Below, piece by piece: positions 14,501 to 27,352 of a DNA stretch of 64,000 nt (its first letter is position 1; each line of letters starts with the position of its first letter). The stretch is from positions 261,635 to 325,634 of the forward strand of contig CAJJDN010000110.1 in assembly GCA_905182985.1 (NCBI GenBank), given 5' to 3'. A program made the position numbers and the translations under genes. Under the pieces are notes generated by a model. The model had not been told where the DNA came from. It searched no databases and saw only the letters and a list, made by a program, of their open reading frames with translations. The stretch is from Paramecium sonneborni. Lineage: Eukaryota; Ciliophora; Oligohymenophorea; Peniculida; Parameciidae.

Positions 14501-15424
14501 TAATTAATAGAAAAATAGAGTAGTTGAAATTCTAAAGAGGAAGATTAATTGAGTTATGTGAAATTGAATCTATACCTGTAAGATTTAAAAGATCTCAAGG
14601 AACCTTTTAACCTTCCTTAAATTTTGATGATGATTAATAAATGGATATGGAAGCTATAGATTATACTGCTATTAAAAATGATTTGAGACAATCAAATTGG
14701 AATAAATTGATTGATGAAATAAATGTAGAATTGGAAATCAAGGAATAAGAAATTACAAAGTATCTGTCTGAAAACTTACAAGTTGGTTTAATAGGAGCAA
14801 AAACAGATGAGAAATTTGTATAATTGGAAACAAACATAGAATCATTAGGAAGGTCAATTAAAGAATTGTAAAATAGAGAAGCTGAATTGAGTGATCAATT
14901 AGTATAGACTTAGTAATTAAGAAAGAAGAGATTTGATAAGTTATTTGATAGAGTAGAAAAAGAGATAAAAGTGTTATATTAAAAGTTAACAGAGAATTAA
15001 AATAGAGTTGGTGGAACAGTTCTTCTTTATATGGAAAATAAAGAGGAACCATTTGAAGGAGGATTGATATATACTCCTAATCCACCTAATAAGAAATATA
15101 TATTTGATAATTCAGAATAGCTTTCTGGAGGAGAAAAGGCAATTGCATCTATAGCTCTATTGTTAGCATTAAATGCATCTATAGATGCTCCATTTATTCT
15201 TCTTGATGAAGTTGATGCTCATTTAGATTAAGATAATGCTGATAAGTATACAATAAATTTAAATATTTTATAGATTATAAAAGATTGTAAAATTGTTATC
15301 AAACTAGATCTAATTTATTTTAATAAGTCATAATCCTGATGTATTTGCTCATTCAGATTCTCTTGTGGGAGTTACAATTTAACATTCTAAGACTACGAGT
15401 GAGGCTTTTTCATTATTACTTTGA
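11567..15424 (+). CDS. SMC1: SMC1, cohesin ATPase subunit
   Basis: 1267 residues with two introns (11790-11815, 15246-15273), each inside an ATPase motif; splicing completes Walker A and the segment after Walker B. Order: N-terminal head with IGPFTKFTSIIGPNGGGKSN (around residue 70), long Gln-rich coiled coil, hinge (about 545-735, with a VCDSYQLAV-type and TLDGITLATSGMI segment), second coil, then C-terminal head with LSGGEKAIASIALL (about 1177) and Walker B FILLDEVDAHLD (about 1199). The C-terminal ISHNPDVFAHSDSLVGV matches the SMC1 branch, where the SMC3 and condensin subunits differ. SMC1 pairs with SMC3 to hold sister chromatids together. Walker A has Gly in place of the usual Ser (GPNGGGKS). 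Length fits the family. Confidence 0.92.
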
Positions 15425-15600
15425 GAGTAGAAAGTTTTGAAAATTATTTATTTTATTTATATATATATATATATTTGTTTGAAGAAATGAAAAAAGAAAT
15501 AAAAAAAACAATTATGAAACAATTAATAATGATACATAATAATCAAGTTAAAATAATTTTATGATATCAATATATATATATATAAAATAGTAATAATAAA

Positions 15601-18600
15601 ATGGATAGACAAGGGATAGAGACAATTTGTAAAACTGATTCTTCAAGATTAATGACAATGCGAAATAATACTGAAACCTTAAGCAAGATATTTTTCTTAA
15701 TATTAGTCTTCAATAATTAAGGATTTGATGGTCGACCAGGATTAGGGTTATAATTAATTGAACAATAAATTCCTGAAAGTTGTGTTGATGATGATAATGA
15801 AATATATGCATCTGAAAATTCCTCTATTTCAAATTAAAGTCAACATAGAAGTAGAAAAGAATCAAAAGTAGAATCAAAAATAGAATCCTTAAGTAAAATA
15901 ATTAAGGAAACCTAAAAAATTCAATCTGATGATCTTCATCAACCAATTGGAGGTTGGGATAATAAAATATGGTAAAATGGAGCATTAAGAATTATGACTT
16001 ACGTTATTAGATTTGTAATGGCATTATTAATCAACTCTGAGAAGTTCAAATTTACATTTATGAAAAAAAGGCAATTCTATGCTATAAATGATTAATCAGC
16101 CATATTTGATTATTACGAAGAACGTTTTTTAATTAGAGGCAAAAAGAAACTTAGCTATTCTGTAATTATATAAAATTTATTAAGTAAATTCTTAAATTAA
16201 GAATTCAAAATAATTGCATATATTAGTCATGCCACATATTTATATAATTTGTAGTCTATAAGATTATATTTATTATAACTCCAACAAGTACCCCAAAATT
16301 AATTTGGGATGTATTTCTATTGATAATTTTATCAATTCAAATGGTCTTTGTACCATTAAAGATATGCTTTCAAATTGAAATTACTTCAGATTTATTATAA
16401 TTCTTTTTATTAATCTTACCACTCTATGTATACCTTATAGAAATACTATTGAATTTTTTAACAGGATTTTATGAACATGGAGTGTTAGTCATTGATTAAA
16501 AATAAATTGCATTACATTATTTTAAATCTACGTTTATTTATGATTTTTTGAGTGTGATGCCATAAATTATAAGTGCTATAAGTGATGAATCTTAAATTTA
16601 TGAAATTCTATTATTGATACGTTTGAAAAGATTAATATTGCTTGCAGATACATTAGAAGAGATATTAAATTTAAGATAAAATTATTAAACACTATTAGAT
16701 GTCGTTCGTTTGCTGATATAGTTTATATTTTTGTCTCATTTATTTGGATGTGTATGGCATTACATAGGAGTTTTAGAAGAAGAATTTGGGTATATTTGTT
16801 TTAGATATATTGATTTAAGATATGATCAGAATTGGATCAAGTAAAAAAATATTGATGGAGAATCCTGGTTTGTACGTTATGTATTTTCAATTTATTGGAG
16901 TTCGATTACTACATTGACAATAGGATATGGTGATGTTATACCAGTTAGCTCTGTAGAAAGAATGTTTGTTGTAATTGTAGCTGTAGTAAGTAGTGTTGTT
17001 TTTGCATATACTATTTCTAGTATTGGAAATATATTTAGTTAATTAAATGAAAATAAGAAGAATTAAAGACATAAAATGTTTTTAATCAAAAGATTTATTG
17101 ATGAAAGAAATGTTAATAAAGTATTGGCAAATAAAGTCAAAAAATTTTTCGAGTATTTTATATAGATTGATCATACTTCAGATAATGAATGTGTTAAAAT
17201 GATTGAAAAATTAGATCCTACATTAAAAACAGAATTAAAGATTGATATCTATAGAAAATTTATTTCAAATTCTAAACTAATATCAACAATTTTCTCAGAT
17301 GTATTGTTGAATGAAATATGTTAATTAGTGAAAGAAAAGTAATATATGCCAGATGAATTTATTGTTATTTCGGATTAAGAAATAAATGAATTGTATTTTG
17401 TATTGGAAGGAGAAATTTCTTTAATTGTAGAATTAAATAAATGTATAAGTTAATTAATATTTATAGAAAAAAACAAAGCCTCATAGTTATCTTTAATTAA
17501 AAAAAATGAAGTTTTGGGAGAAAAGTATTTTCTTACTAATGCTAAATTACCTTTTTCAGCCAAAGCTTAGAGTTTTGTTAGAGTAGCTGTTTTAGATAAA
17601 TAATAATTTCATATATTGCTCCAAAAATATCCAGAAGAACTTGAAAAATATAAATAAGCATTGAATAAAGTTTAATTGCAAGAAAGAATAAAATTATCTG
17701 GTTGTGAACTTTGTTATTAAAATCATAAGGTTTTAGAATGTCCTTTTGTATTTTATTAACCAAATGTTCGATTTATTGTTAAACGACAATATGTTTAAGA
17801 ATAAACCAGACAATTATTTGAGAGAAGATAAACTAAATCACATGTAATAATTGAATTGGTTATAATTAGAATTCTAAAAGTGATCGACTTGGTATATAAT
17901 ATCGTTTAGTAACGTATGCTTTAGAGAATAATTTAATTTAAGAAGAATCTATAAATGATTCAATAATTAAGAAAATGGATTTGTAATGTTTAGAACATTA
18001 GAGAAATCTATTTAGAACTTGTACTGATTCTTCTATAAATACTCTTATTAAAAACAATATTAATCCTAATTTTTAAAGTGGAGGTAAAGAAAGTCCACAT
18101 GAAAGTTAAGATTAAATACTTAGATAAAATTCAAATAATACTCATAATCCTAGGCCTAGTTTTACAGGAATTGGTAGTAGTAAATAAATGTCAACTTTAA
18201 AATTAATTAAATTAAATAGTAAAAAATAAGATAAACAAGAAATATTTGAAAAAATTGAATTAAAAGTACCTGATAAAATTGTTTTACAAGATATTTGTGA
18301 ACATTCTTCAGATTCTGATTTATAATCACCTGATAAAACTAAATTAACAAAATAAAATAGTTTTACATTTTGTGCTTTTGCAGATTTTAAAACTTAATTA
18401 AAAGCTGAATATTATTAAAAATTAATTATTAATGAATTGGATGGATTTGATAAATACTAAGAATACTAATTTTATTATCCTTAATATAATGTTGATAAAG
18501 TTATAGAAATTATTAATGAGAAATATAAACTAAAAAGACTTAAGTAATCTAAAACATTGATTAAAAGATAAAGTAGATATCTAACATCTTTTCCAACTAT

Positions 18601-18658
18601 TTCAATAAGAAGGAAAAAAAGTAGTATTATGGGGGAAGAAATTATACATGAGAATTGA
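15601..18658 (+). CDS. CNG/HCN-type potassium channel
   Basis: Exactly 1000 residues after removing introns at 16226-16254 (GTC start) and 17844-17869. An N-terminal region of about 210 residues precedes six membrane segments. S4 carries spaced basic residues (LIRLKRLILL). The pore gives TLTIGYGDVIP with the K+ selectivity filter GYGD at about residues 432-435. A C-linker and a cyclic-nucleotide-binding beta-roll follow (DEFIVISDQEINELYFVLEG ... VLGEKYFLTNAKLPFSAKAQS). The phosphate-binding cassette keeps the GE pair but lacks the usual Arg, so ligand binding is doubtful. A long Ser/Asn-rich tail of about 270 residues ends the protein. Ciliates use many such channels in ciliary membrane excitability. 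Confidence 0.9.
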
Positions 18659-18749
18659 TAATATATATATTAATACTTATCTCACTCATTCAGCTTATCA
18701 AAATTAATATTATCAAATGCATTTATACTTTGTTTGGTTAATAAATATT

Positions 18750-20788
18750 TCAAAGTTTCATCAAATCTTACTAAATCTATTGAAAATTTAAGAGAATATT
18801 AATACCGAAATACTACATAAATTGTCTAAATTAATCCACATCTTAAAATGCTAAAAGTTATGCTAAATATTCTAATTCTATATTTGAAATATATCTAATA
18901 ATAAATTAATAATTGATACGTTTTGACAATTTATTTTAAAGCTTTTACTCTAATTCTAATTAAAAAATGATTAATAATACTACCCATAGTTTCACCAGCT
19001 TCTTTGCAATCTTTAAATAATTTAACATAATTTCCACATTTATATGATTCTCTTATACTAATAATATTAAATTAATTAATTTACCCAAGAGCAAATTTAA
19101 TTCTTTAATCATCAGAATTTTAATGCAATATTTTAACTAACTAATCTTATTTATTTAACATTGTTAGATAAACAATTCTATAACTATCAAATTCAATTTT
19201 ATTTCCTATAAAATTAACATCTTTTCCTTCACTTATGCTTATCATTTCATATAAATCACATAACATTGTCCAACAACTTTCATATCTAATAAAATCTCCA
19301 CATTCCAAACAAATTCTAGCATTTTCTTCATAAACTTAGACTGTAAATCTATTTTCTATATGTTGAACCAATAAATCTTATCTAATAGATCTGAATTATT
19401 CAATTGTAAAGTTATAATCTGCTTAACAATTTTTCCATTTTTCTAATATATGATTTAAAGCTTTTTTTAATATATGTTCTGGTCTTATGGTAATAGGATC
19501 AGGCAAACCAGTAAGTCTGAAATATGGTTTTTCTAAATCTTCACAAGTTCCCTTAAAAATAAATTTAATTCCATTATACTGTAATTTTCATATTAGTAGA
19601 TATAAATTGATCTTCTTCCTCAATTTTTTTTTTAATCTAATTTTATTGTTATTTAATCTATATTGTAGCATTGGGCTGTAATTTTCCAATTTATAACATA
19701 GCCAAATCTATATTATAATCAATTTTCTTATTTTTCATATGATGTTGATTAATAGTATCAACTTATTACTATTTCAGTTTATCGTTTAAAGACATCAAAT
19801 TTTAAATACTAGTAGATGCTGTAATTTCTATTATTAAGAACCATTACTTTACGCTGGTCCAATAGGTTGGGCTTAACTTGGAGCCCCAAATTTACTTGTT
19901 TAGCCTAATGAATTCAATGCCATAGCTGTGCTTTGTTTTATTTACAAAGATTAAGAGAATAAAGACTAAGTTCGTATTTAATTCTCTCTAGGAAGTGTTG
20001 GCAAAGGAAATTTAGACCAATCTCTTACACTGTATTCATTTTTACGTTTGGCTTCTGCAATTGTAGCCTTTAAATATTGTTCCATAAGATTTCTCTCATC
20101 ATCAGATTGACATTTATTAAATGCTCTCTCTACATACTATTTAACAGTAATAGAGGATTATTCATTAAATACTTCTCTTGAATTACAAAATCTTGCACCT
20201 GCATAATAATTTAAAATAATCATACTAACTAAATTAGGCATTTCAATGTTTAATTTTCGATACAAATAAGAGTAACACTTAATTTCATTCTCCCATCTTG
20301 AAGGTTAATCTAACTCTGTAACATCAACTGGAGGTAAAAATTGATTATACTCTTTCTCGATCTTATTATTCAATGAATTTTTTTATTATTAATCTTAAGT
20401 TTATTAAATAATCTATTGCTGCTGTGGTTATTATTAATTTATTTATTAGAGTGGTTAAGATACATTTTATTGAGAATTCAAAACAGAATTGGATTATTAA
20501 ATGTACTATTATTAAGGTCTGTAAATATTATTTGGATTACCAATCAGATTGTTTTGTTCTAGCTTTAGATAATCAAATACATTATGGTTGTATCATTTAA
20601 TAATTGTATGGATAATATTGATTATATTAATATTGATTAGGTATCATTTATTAGTATCCATATGGCATATATTAGTTGTATCCATAATAATTTGGATACA
20701 TTTATTATTAAGTTTATTAATATGGGTTCAAAGTGATCTTTTCTGCTCTCATGGCATCTTCAATTGTTGATCTTTTATTATTATTCAT
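18750..20788 (-). CDS. SAC3/GANP-domain protein, THP3/LENG8-like
   Basis: 638 residues. The first 150 are a Tyr/Gln-rich disordered region (repeats of PYGYQQ-like and QQQ). The central SAC3/GANP core has GTCEDLEKPYFRLTGLPDP, IRPEHILKKAL, and FALGIRESYKCGNYVKLF, followed by a PCI-like helical/winged end (LEYLAQLLAFQDVDQFRQF). The layout (Q-rich N terminus, single SAC3 domain, no long C-terminal MCM3AP-type tail) fits the THP3/LENG8 branch, which acts in mRNA processing and export. Introns: 18895-18919, 19058-19084 (27 nt, in-frame, removal restores the conserved FAL.IR motif), 19552-19579, 19828-19847 (20 nt) and 20559-20580. Its 3' end faces the channel gene at 91 bp. Confidence 0.85.
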
Positions 20789-20898
20789 TTTAATTTAAAG
20801 ATTAATGTAATTCAATATAATACAATTTATCAATAGATAAATAATATTCATGTTCATAAATAATTACTTTTATATACTTTCAAAATAAAACAAGAATA

Positions 20899-21427
20899 TC
20901 ATTAACTTTAGATTTATTAATTGATGACAAAGTACATCGATCCAATAAATCCAATAAAAATAAAAAGAAGACCAAACTCGTAAATGTTCTAATAAACATC
21001 TTTAGTTAGATTTTCATGTTTCTTTTATGAATTTCGTTTTATACTATTCTCTCTTGCCAATTAAACTAACTCTTTTAAGGCAGATGAGGTTTTACATACT
21101 TCTAATTCTGAATTGTGAACTCTTTCTGTATAATTTTTAATTTAGGCTTCTTAAACAGCATATTTAAGACTCCTTTTAAACATATTGGGAGAACTTAAAA
21201 TAATAAAAAATAAATTACGATTAACAATGTTGACTACGACGTATTTCATTTATTTTATTTGGTTGATAATCAAAATCTGTAGTCTAATTAAATCTCCATT
21301 TTATATTAGTGTAGATTCTGAGAATATTAAATGGAGTTTTGATTGATTATTTCTCTAAAATAAGGACTAATCTAAGAAGCTTATATTTTTCTTAAATTTC
21401 ATCAGTAGAATCAACAAATTTTTTCAT
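20899..21427 (-). CDS. Tail-anchored-type membrane protein, unknown
   Basis: 167 residues with one intron (21194-21218, 25 nt). The body is helical and basic; a single hydrophobic segment (FGLLFIFIGFIGSMYFVI) lies about 10 residues from the C terminus, as in tail-anchored proteins of the secretory system. Resemblance to SNARE-like proteins is only architectural. The frame remains protein-like upstream to an ATG at 21547 but is interrupted by one TGA at 21488-21490, so I start at 21427. A shorter start at 21183 is also possible. Confidence 0.6.
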
Positions 21428-21563
21428 AAAAATATTATTTATATATGAATATTTTAGAAATAGAAATTTACATAATAAATCACCTTCTCATAAAATGATA
21501 TTATTTGATATAATTATAGGAAATAATTCAATAATTAGATTATTCATTTTTATACTTATAACA

Positions 21564-22596
21564 TCATAAATCTGTTAATCTGGATAATTTCTAAACTCTA
21601 TTGAGTAAATAATCTCCTTATTTAATTAAATTATTATAGAGTTAGTTTCTATCATCTGCCCTAGAAGATTCAATAATTCCAGCTACTTTATCAATTTTAC
21701 AATTGATTCTTCTTGATGAAATTAATTCGCTCAATTCTCTAGAAAAATTAAAGAATCAAAACCTATCTATGAATTATACACTGACTCCAAAAGCTTTAGC
21801 CATATTATTTAATGTCACTGTTTTATAACTTTCCAAAAATTAAGAATAAAAAACTACTCTAAATTCTCGAATTAAGTATTTCCTATGAATACTTAAATAT
21901 TAATCTTGAGAAAGATTTTCATTAACAATTGCTATAATAGTTAGAATTGATTTATACCAAATGTTTAGAAGAGTGTTTTATAATCACATTACAAAAATGA
22001 TTCTAAGAAACTCTTCAATACTTAATTCTCTCTCAAAACTCCTACAACTTCTGGATTTTAATGTACTTTCTTTTTTAAAGTTTATCTATCCAAACAAATT
22101 ATACTAGATAAAACTGTATAACTGACAATTTCATTATAGGATATGATTTCTGATGAATTGAAAGTTGCTACAGAATCTAAGAATAATTTGCATGCTTTTG
22201 TGATATCTCTAATCATTAAACAATAAATTCCTTCATAAACTTTTAATCTATTCTTTCTTTCCCAATCACCTCCTTAATCCAATAATGTTTATTATTAATT
22301 CAAATGATCCTTATATTTTTCAAGGTTTCTTTGCTTTAAATATATTTATAAAATTAAGAAATGGACATCCATCTTTTTACCAATACCAACAGATTTTGGT
22401 AATGTCTCAATATATGTTTTTATCGCCTCAAATAATATTACAAATGTACATCTTCAAATTTATTATATTTTTATTGCAATGAAGCTTTTTCTAGCATTGC
22501 ATCTCTCACCTCAACATCTCCTAAATTTTCTTAACAATCTTTGATTTTATTCTCTACAGCTTCTAACTATTCTTCAAATGTTTTTTCTTACTCCAT
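21564..22596 (-). CDS. RPN7: 26S proteasome regulatory subunit RPN7 (PSMD6)
   Basis: 319 residues, non-ATPase subunit of the 19S lid. Clear matches run through the protein: ENLGDVEVRDAMLEKA near the N terminus, GGDWERKNRLKVYEGIYC, LFLDSVATFNSSEI, the PCI region [32 protein letters not shown], and the C-terminal GDYLLNRVQKLSRL. The protein lacks roughly 60 N-terminal residues found in the human subunit; an upstream exon cannot be excluded. Introns 21739-21762, 21932-21957 and 22427-22449. Complex partners would be encoded elsewhere. Confidence 0.92.
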
Positions 22597-23245
22597 TTTA
22601 ATTTTAAATTTAATTAATACTAATCTCAATATTTTTTTTTGAATAACTTTCTTGTTTGTTTTTTTTTGATGTTTGATTCAAGATAGATACTCTATCATTT
22701 ATAAATTATTTATAAATTGATTCAAATTTACAATCACTAGAGATATGGATGCTTGTTAATAAAATTCAATAGAAAAAAATATTTCAATGTTATAATCTAT
22801 CTATCAACCTATTAATTTATGGTAAATATCGAAAATCAAATCTATTATAACTTTCATATTTTTTAGGAATCTATTTATATTCTTATATTATATAGAATTT
22901 ATTTTTATATTAAAACTAAATAAATGATAGATTTAAGATTTAATAAAATTTTTATAATAAACATATAGAGAATGAATAAATTAGTAAGATAATATTATTT
23001 TGATAATATTTATATGCTTTAAAAAATAATAAAATTGATATAAATACAAATAATGAATAAAATAAATTAATAAAAGAAACAAAAATAAAAATAAAAGTTT
23101 ATTCCTTTAGGATTTGTAATAAAATACGATCCTCCAGTAATTGGTATGAGATTGATATTAATTAATAAAAGGATTATTATATAAGAGAAATGTGTAGGAG
23201 AATAAAAAAAAAGTTTATAACATACATTTATAGAATCTAATAAAG
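22597..23245. other. Intergenic, nothing recognised
   Basis: 649 bp of extremely AT-rich sequence between the divergent RPN7 gene and a small acidic protein gene. No motif or gene is supported. Confidence 0.5.
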
Positions 23246-23446
23246 ATGGATGATGAAGTTGAGATAACAAAATAGTTATTTGAAGAGCATCCTGAATTTT
23301 TGGATCCTGATATCATTGAACCTGAATAAGTATTAGGTTTAGTGTAGAGATTGATTGAATTTAGATAGATAATGGAATAAGAAGATGAAAATGAATATTA
23401 AGATGAGGAGACAGATAGCCACATAATAGATGAAATGTTTGATTGA
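23246..23446 (+). CDS. Small acidic protein, hypothetical
   Basis: 66 residues without an intron, very acidic (for example EQEDENEYQDEETD), with a central amphipathic helix (VLGLVQRLIEFRQIM). It lies on its own strand between RPN7 and PI-PLC and is not antisense to another coding region. Its length is near the chance expectation for a TGA-only code, so composition is the main support. No family is recognised. The stop is 25 bp from the convergent PI-PLC stop. Confidence 0.5.
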
Positions 23447-23471
23447 TAATTTATTTTGATAGATAATTTGT

Positions 23472-25728
23472 TCAATATTCAATTTTGATATGGACTAAAA
23501 TGTATGAATTGTGTAAGGGTTTAAACTGAGAGTTTAATAATGGTATAGTTCTATAACCTGTTCTTAAGTTAAGAGGTGATAAACAATATTAAGCTAACAA
23601 AGAGTCTCCCAAGATAGAATAACTATAGGCTTAAAAATAAATAACATCTTATTAAGCATATCTAAGTTAAATAATGCAAGAATAATTAAATATTGGATGA
23701 TACCCATTATCTTAGACAACTTCTGTTCTCCATTTTTCAGATTTGTTAACATCTTCTTTATTTCCAGCAACTCTTACTTTTATATATGGATCAACAATTT
23801 CTTCTTATCTTCGTTTTTCTTCTTCCCAAACAAGATTAGTTGCACTGATAATTTTTAGATATATATTCATTCTAATATCTTATTGAGATTTGAGTACATA
23901 TGAACTATTTAGAAACATACCATAATTTTATAGCATAAATAAATCTTTAGTTTGAATATTTAAAGCTACTAATTAAGCACCTGCTATCCAAGATGGAAAT
24001 GGATCATAATTACTTGAATCAAATCTTAATCCCAACGGATACACTCTAATAAAATAATTATCAGCATATTCTTAGAATTTACCCTGACTCTTCTTTATTA
24101 CATCTGATATCTTATCTTCAGATACACTTGATACTATCCATACTAATTCTGGTATATTATTTAATTTAAGTGTTACTGCATATAATGAAGTTATTTCTAA
24201 TAATTCTCGACATATTTTTTTATGATGTTCATCAAGAGTTTAATTAAATTATTTTACATTTACTTAAATATCTTAATCTTCATCATCAAATTAAATTAAC
24301 ATATCATCTTGTGATTATGAAAAAAACAATGTTGATGAATTAATTTGTAATTTCTCTAATAAAAAATTATCATCTCCTTTATGTTTTATTAATACTTTTC
24401 TTTATAATTCTTATAAAGTAGAGAATCTCTCTTATTTATAATTTTTAACCACAAATAACATATCTCCAAGTATACTTTTTAATATTTCAGCTATTCTTTT
24501 TTATTATTTTAATCCACAATGCATTTCTAATGATAAAATAGCAGGATTATTATCTTTACAAAAAGCAAAGTCTCTTACTGTTAATATAACATCTTTGAAT
24601 TTAATATCATTAACTAATGTATGTCCATGTGTAACTTTAGGTTCACCATCTTCTCCATCCCAACAATCTAATTCAACACATTTAAAACCCATTTTAAATG
24701 CATCTTAATATGCAAAACAACTTGATTCTCCTGTTAATTAATTTGTTTCTAAATATGTATTATGAGAAGAATTTATTAAATATTTTGTTAATGGTTAAGA
24801 TTAATCAATTACTCTTTATTAAAATATTGTATTCTCATCACTAAATATAACATTCTGAAAATCATAAAAATTGTATTATTTCTTCTTTGATTTATAATCA
24901 TTTTATCCTTGCTCTATTTTATAAAACTATTCTAAATCTTTATCTGTCATTAACATTGCTTAAAGTGGATCTTCAAACATTCCCTCTTTTTTACTACTAT
25001 ATTTTTAATATAATTCTGTTAATTCATGTCTTAAGGTTATGTCCATTAATAATTTATATAGACTTCCTTCATCTAATTAATTATTCTTTTGCCCTTTCTC
25101 AAATATCTGTATCAATTTCCTTTCTGTTATCTATATTTATAATTCTCCTATTAAGTATTGAAACTCCTTAAAGTTAAGTTTATTATCCATATCTATATCT
25201 GATTTAGTGATCAATTTTAGAGTGTTACTCCATATCTAATTATAACTATCAAGTTATTTCTATATTCTATTTGCTTCCATAATCAAATACTCTAATCCCT
25301 CTTTGAATGTTATTAAACAAAAAGGACTGTCAAAATAAAACTTTATGTACTCACCTTTTGTATTTATTATTTTCAACTTAGATTGTTCTTTTTATTAAAT
25401 ATCTTAAATCAAAGTTAGATCACAATAAGTACTATATGTGCCTTAAGGATCAATCTAAGATACAGTTATTATTGATGATTACCATTTAGATCATACGAAC
25501 CTCATTTGGACTTAACAATATAATAATTTAAGTACGTTTCATCTTGTGCAATTTCACCTGTAAAAGCATACCATATACTAAAGAATTAACACCTTGATGA
25601 TTTATTTTATTCATAAAAATGAGTTTTTTTATTAAATTATTGAAAATTAATATATTCCTTATTCAACAATAATTACTTGAATTTCTTATTGTATACATCA
25701 TCATTATTTTAATTACTTCAACATCCAT
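23472..25728 (-). CDS. Phosphoinositide-specific phospholipase C, delta-like layout
   Basis: 715 residues. PI-PLC hydrolyses phosphatidylinositol 4,5-bisphosphate to IP3 and diacylglycerol. Domains in order: a PH-like N terminus (about 40-130, with FSIWYAFTG and KGDPFCLITF), EF-hand region (DIDMDNKLNFKEF), X box with catalytic His in NSSHNTYL (about 290) and HGHTL (about 333), Y box (YFIRVYPLGLRFDSSNYDP), and a C2 domain (MNIYLKIISATNL to PLLNSQFKPLHNSYILVHI). Key catalytic residues are present. Introns 25327-25350, 25455-25482, 25511-25535 and 25685-25716 all fall in the PH-like part. The first coding exon is only four codons. The C2 domain continues to 23472 and so claims the strand opposite an apparent small plus-strand ORF. 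Confidence 0.93.
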
Positions 25729-25807
25729 ATATATATAGTTATGCTAAATGGTTATTCCAATATTTTAATATTTTTTATCAAACCTTTTATGAATAGAATG
25801 CTGTATA

Positions 25808-26179
25808 TCATATTAATTATTGATATGAAACCTCAACTTCTATTGTGTAAGAAACTTAGAAAATAATTAAGATAAACATTCTTTATAATCTAGTAAAAGA
25901 AAAATTAATTTGTAGATAGTCATTTAAATAATGCAATTCAACTTTTGATTTTTCTTTAATTAATTCTATAAACTGAGAGCCTTAAGATAGCATACTAATT
26001 GTGTCGTCTCTCGCTATTATTTAAATTTGATCATATCTTTTATCTTGAAAGAATGGTTATATATTTTGTTGGCATAATTCTTCATTTTATTGAAATAAAT
26101 CAAAAAGAATAAACATACTTAGATGATGCTATCAAACGATTAATACATTGAACATTAACCTTTGTATAAAGTTCTTCAT
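25808..26179 (-). CDS. Small hypothetical protein
   Basis: 117 residues if an 18-nt intron (26129-26146) is removed. The intron connects the ATG-led exon to the downstream open frame. The central part (FFQDKRYDQIQIIARDDTISM) looks like genuine protein; the C-terminal 25 residues are hydrophobic. An alternative 31-nt intron in another frame is possible, so the N terminus is uncertain. No family. It lies upstream of PI-PLC on the same strand, 79 bp away. Confidence 0.45.
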
Positions 26180-26296
26180 CTTTTATAGAATAATATTGAA
26201 GTATTTTCCAATATCATAAAATACCTATACTTGTATTTTATTTATTTATTTTTTCTATATATAATTATACATTTGAGATATAAATATATTTTTATT

Positions 26297-27320
26297 ATGG
26301 ACAACCCATTCATAATTATTCCATTCTTAGGAAGTGCTGCAACTGGTTTTGCTCTCTATTAGATAATACCATAACTTATTCAACTAAACAAGAAATATAC
26401 TTAATTTTAACTTATCAATGAATTTACGCCAACATCACTTTTGAATTATTTTCATCGAACTTAACAAACTACAATTGAAGCATTTGTTGCAGGAGAATTA
26501 ATATCAAATAGTCCCATCATTTCAAAACATCCTCTTATTATTAGTGAAAAACAAATATATTATGTTTATGAGAAGGGCATGTATTTTTCTCTTTTAATTT
26601 AATAGAAAAAAACTAATTAAAACCATATATTAAGGGGCTTCTCAATTAAGTATTGCAGATTATTATAATAAAATTGAAGTTTGGAGAAATTCAGCCCTCG
26701 TTTATTAACATTCAATGAATCATATTTGGGATAAATTTAGACCAAAGTAATTAAGTATCATCTAAAGGTTAATTAATTTTATCTTAAAAACAATGAATCA
26801 AATTAAAACTAAAAAACTATTTTTCAAAGGCTTTTATATTGGAGAACTTGAAAGAGAATATGGCATTATTGCTAAAGAATTTTATGTATTATATGGAGAA
26901 ATTATACTTGATAAAAATTTAAATAAAATGTTTCTCTAAAATCCAAGATACATTCTAAAAAGTAAGAAATAATTGTTATAGCTAATATAAGAACAGATTA
27001 AAATTTCAAAAATAACAATAGGAATTCTTATAATATTATTTTTTATATGTACATACATTTTTGGATGTAATGTTAAAAACTTTATTTTTAAAATTCTTAA
27101 GGAAAGAGAAAAGGCAAGATTAGATAAGTTAAGAGGGTAAAAATACTTAGAAATTAATAATTATGAATGTTAGATTTGTTATGAAAGACCTAGAAATATT
27201 ATTATTAAACCTTGTAAACATTTAACAATTTGTCATGAATGTTTATAAAGACTTAAATAACCTAAGTGTCCTATTTGCAAATAATAAATTGAAGATTAAA
27301 TTGAAATCTTTTTTACTTGA
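26297..27320 (+). CDS. Membrane RING E3 ubiquitin ligase, MUL1/MAPL-like
   Basis: 332 residues with one intron (26581-26605). An N-terminal hydrophobic segment (FIIIPFLGSAATGFALY), a roughly 190-residue intermembrane-type domain, a second transmembrane segment (ITIGILIILFFICTYIFG) and a C-terminal C3HC4 RING (CQICYERPRNIIIKPCKH ... CHEC ... CPIC) match the arrangement of mitochondrial outer-membrane MUL1. All metal-binding Cys/His positions are present, so ligase activity is plausible; mitochondrial placement is inferred from layout only. The gene is divergent from the small gene at 26179 (117 bp) and convergent with ATP adenylyltransferase (32 bp). Confidence 0.8.
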
Positions 27321-27352
27321 AAATTATATGTAATAATATTATAATTATTCTT

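Noticed and set aside
16200..16300. Frameshift in the K+ channel before S1
   Set aside because: A 29-nt intron starting GTC (16226-16254) restores the frame and the total is then exactly 1000 codons.
23490..23700. Plus-strand ORF of 59 codons with a 31-nt intron
   Set aside because: It is exactly antisense to the C2 domain of PI-PLC, whose conserved end (PLLN, LVHIKIEY) runs to 23472.
25455..25500. Apparent in-frame TGA in the PI-PLC PH-like region
   Set aside because: Resolved by two short introns (25455-25482 and 25511-25535) that restore a clean frame.
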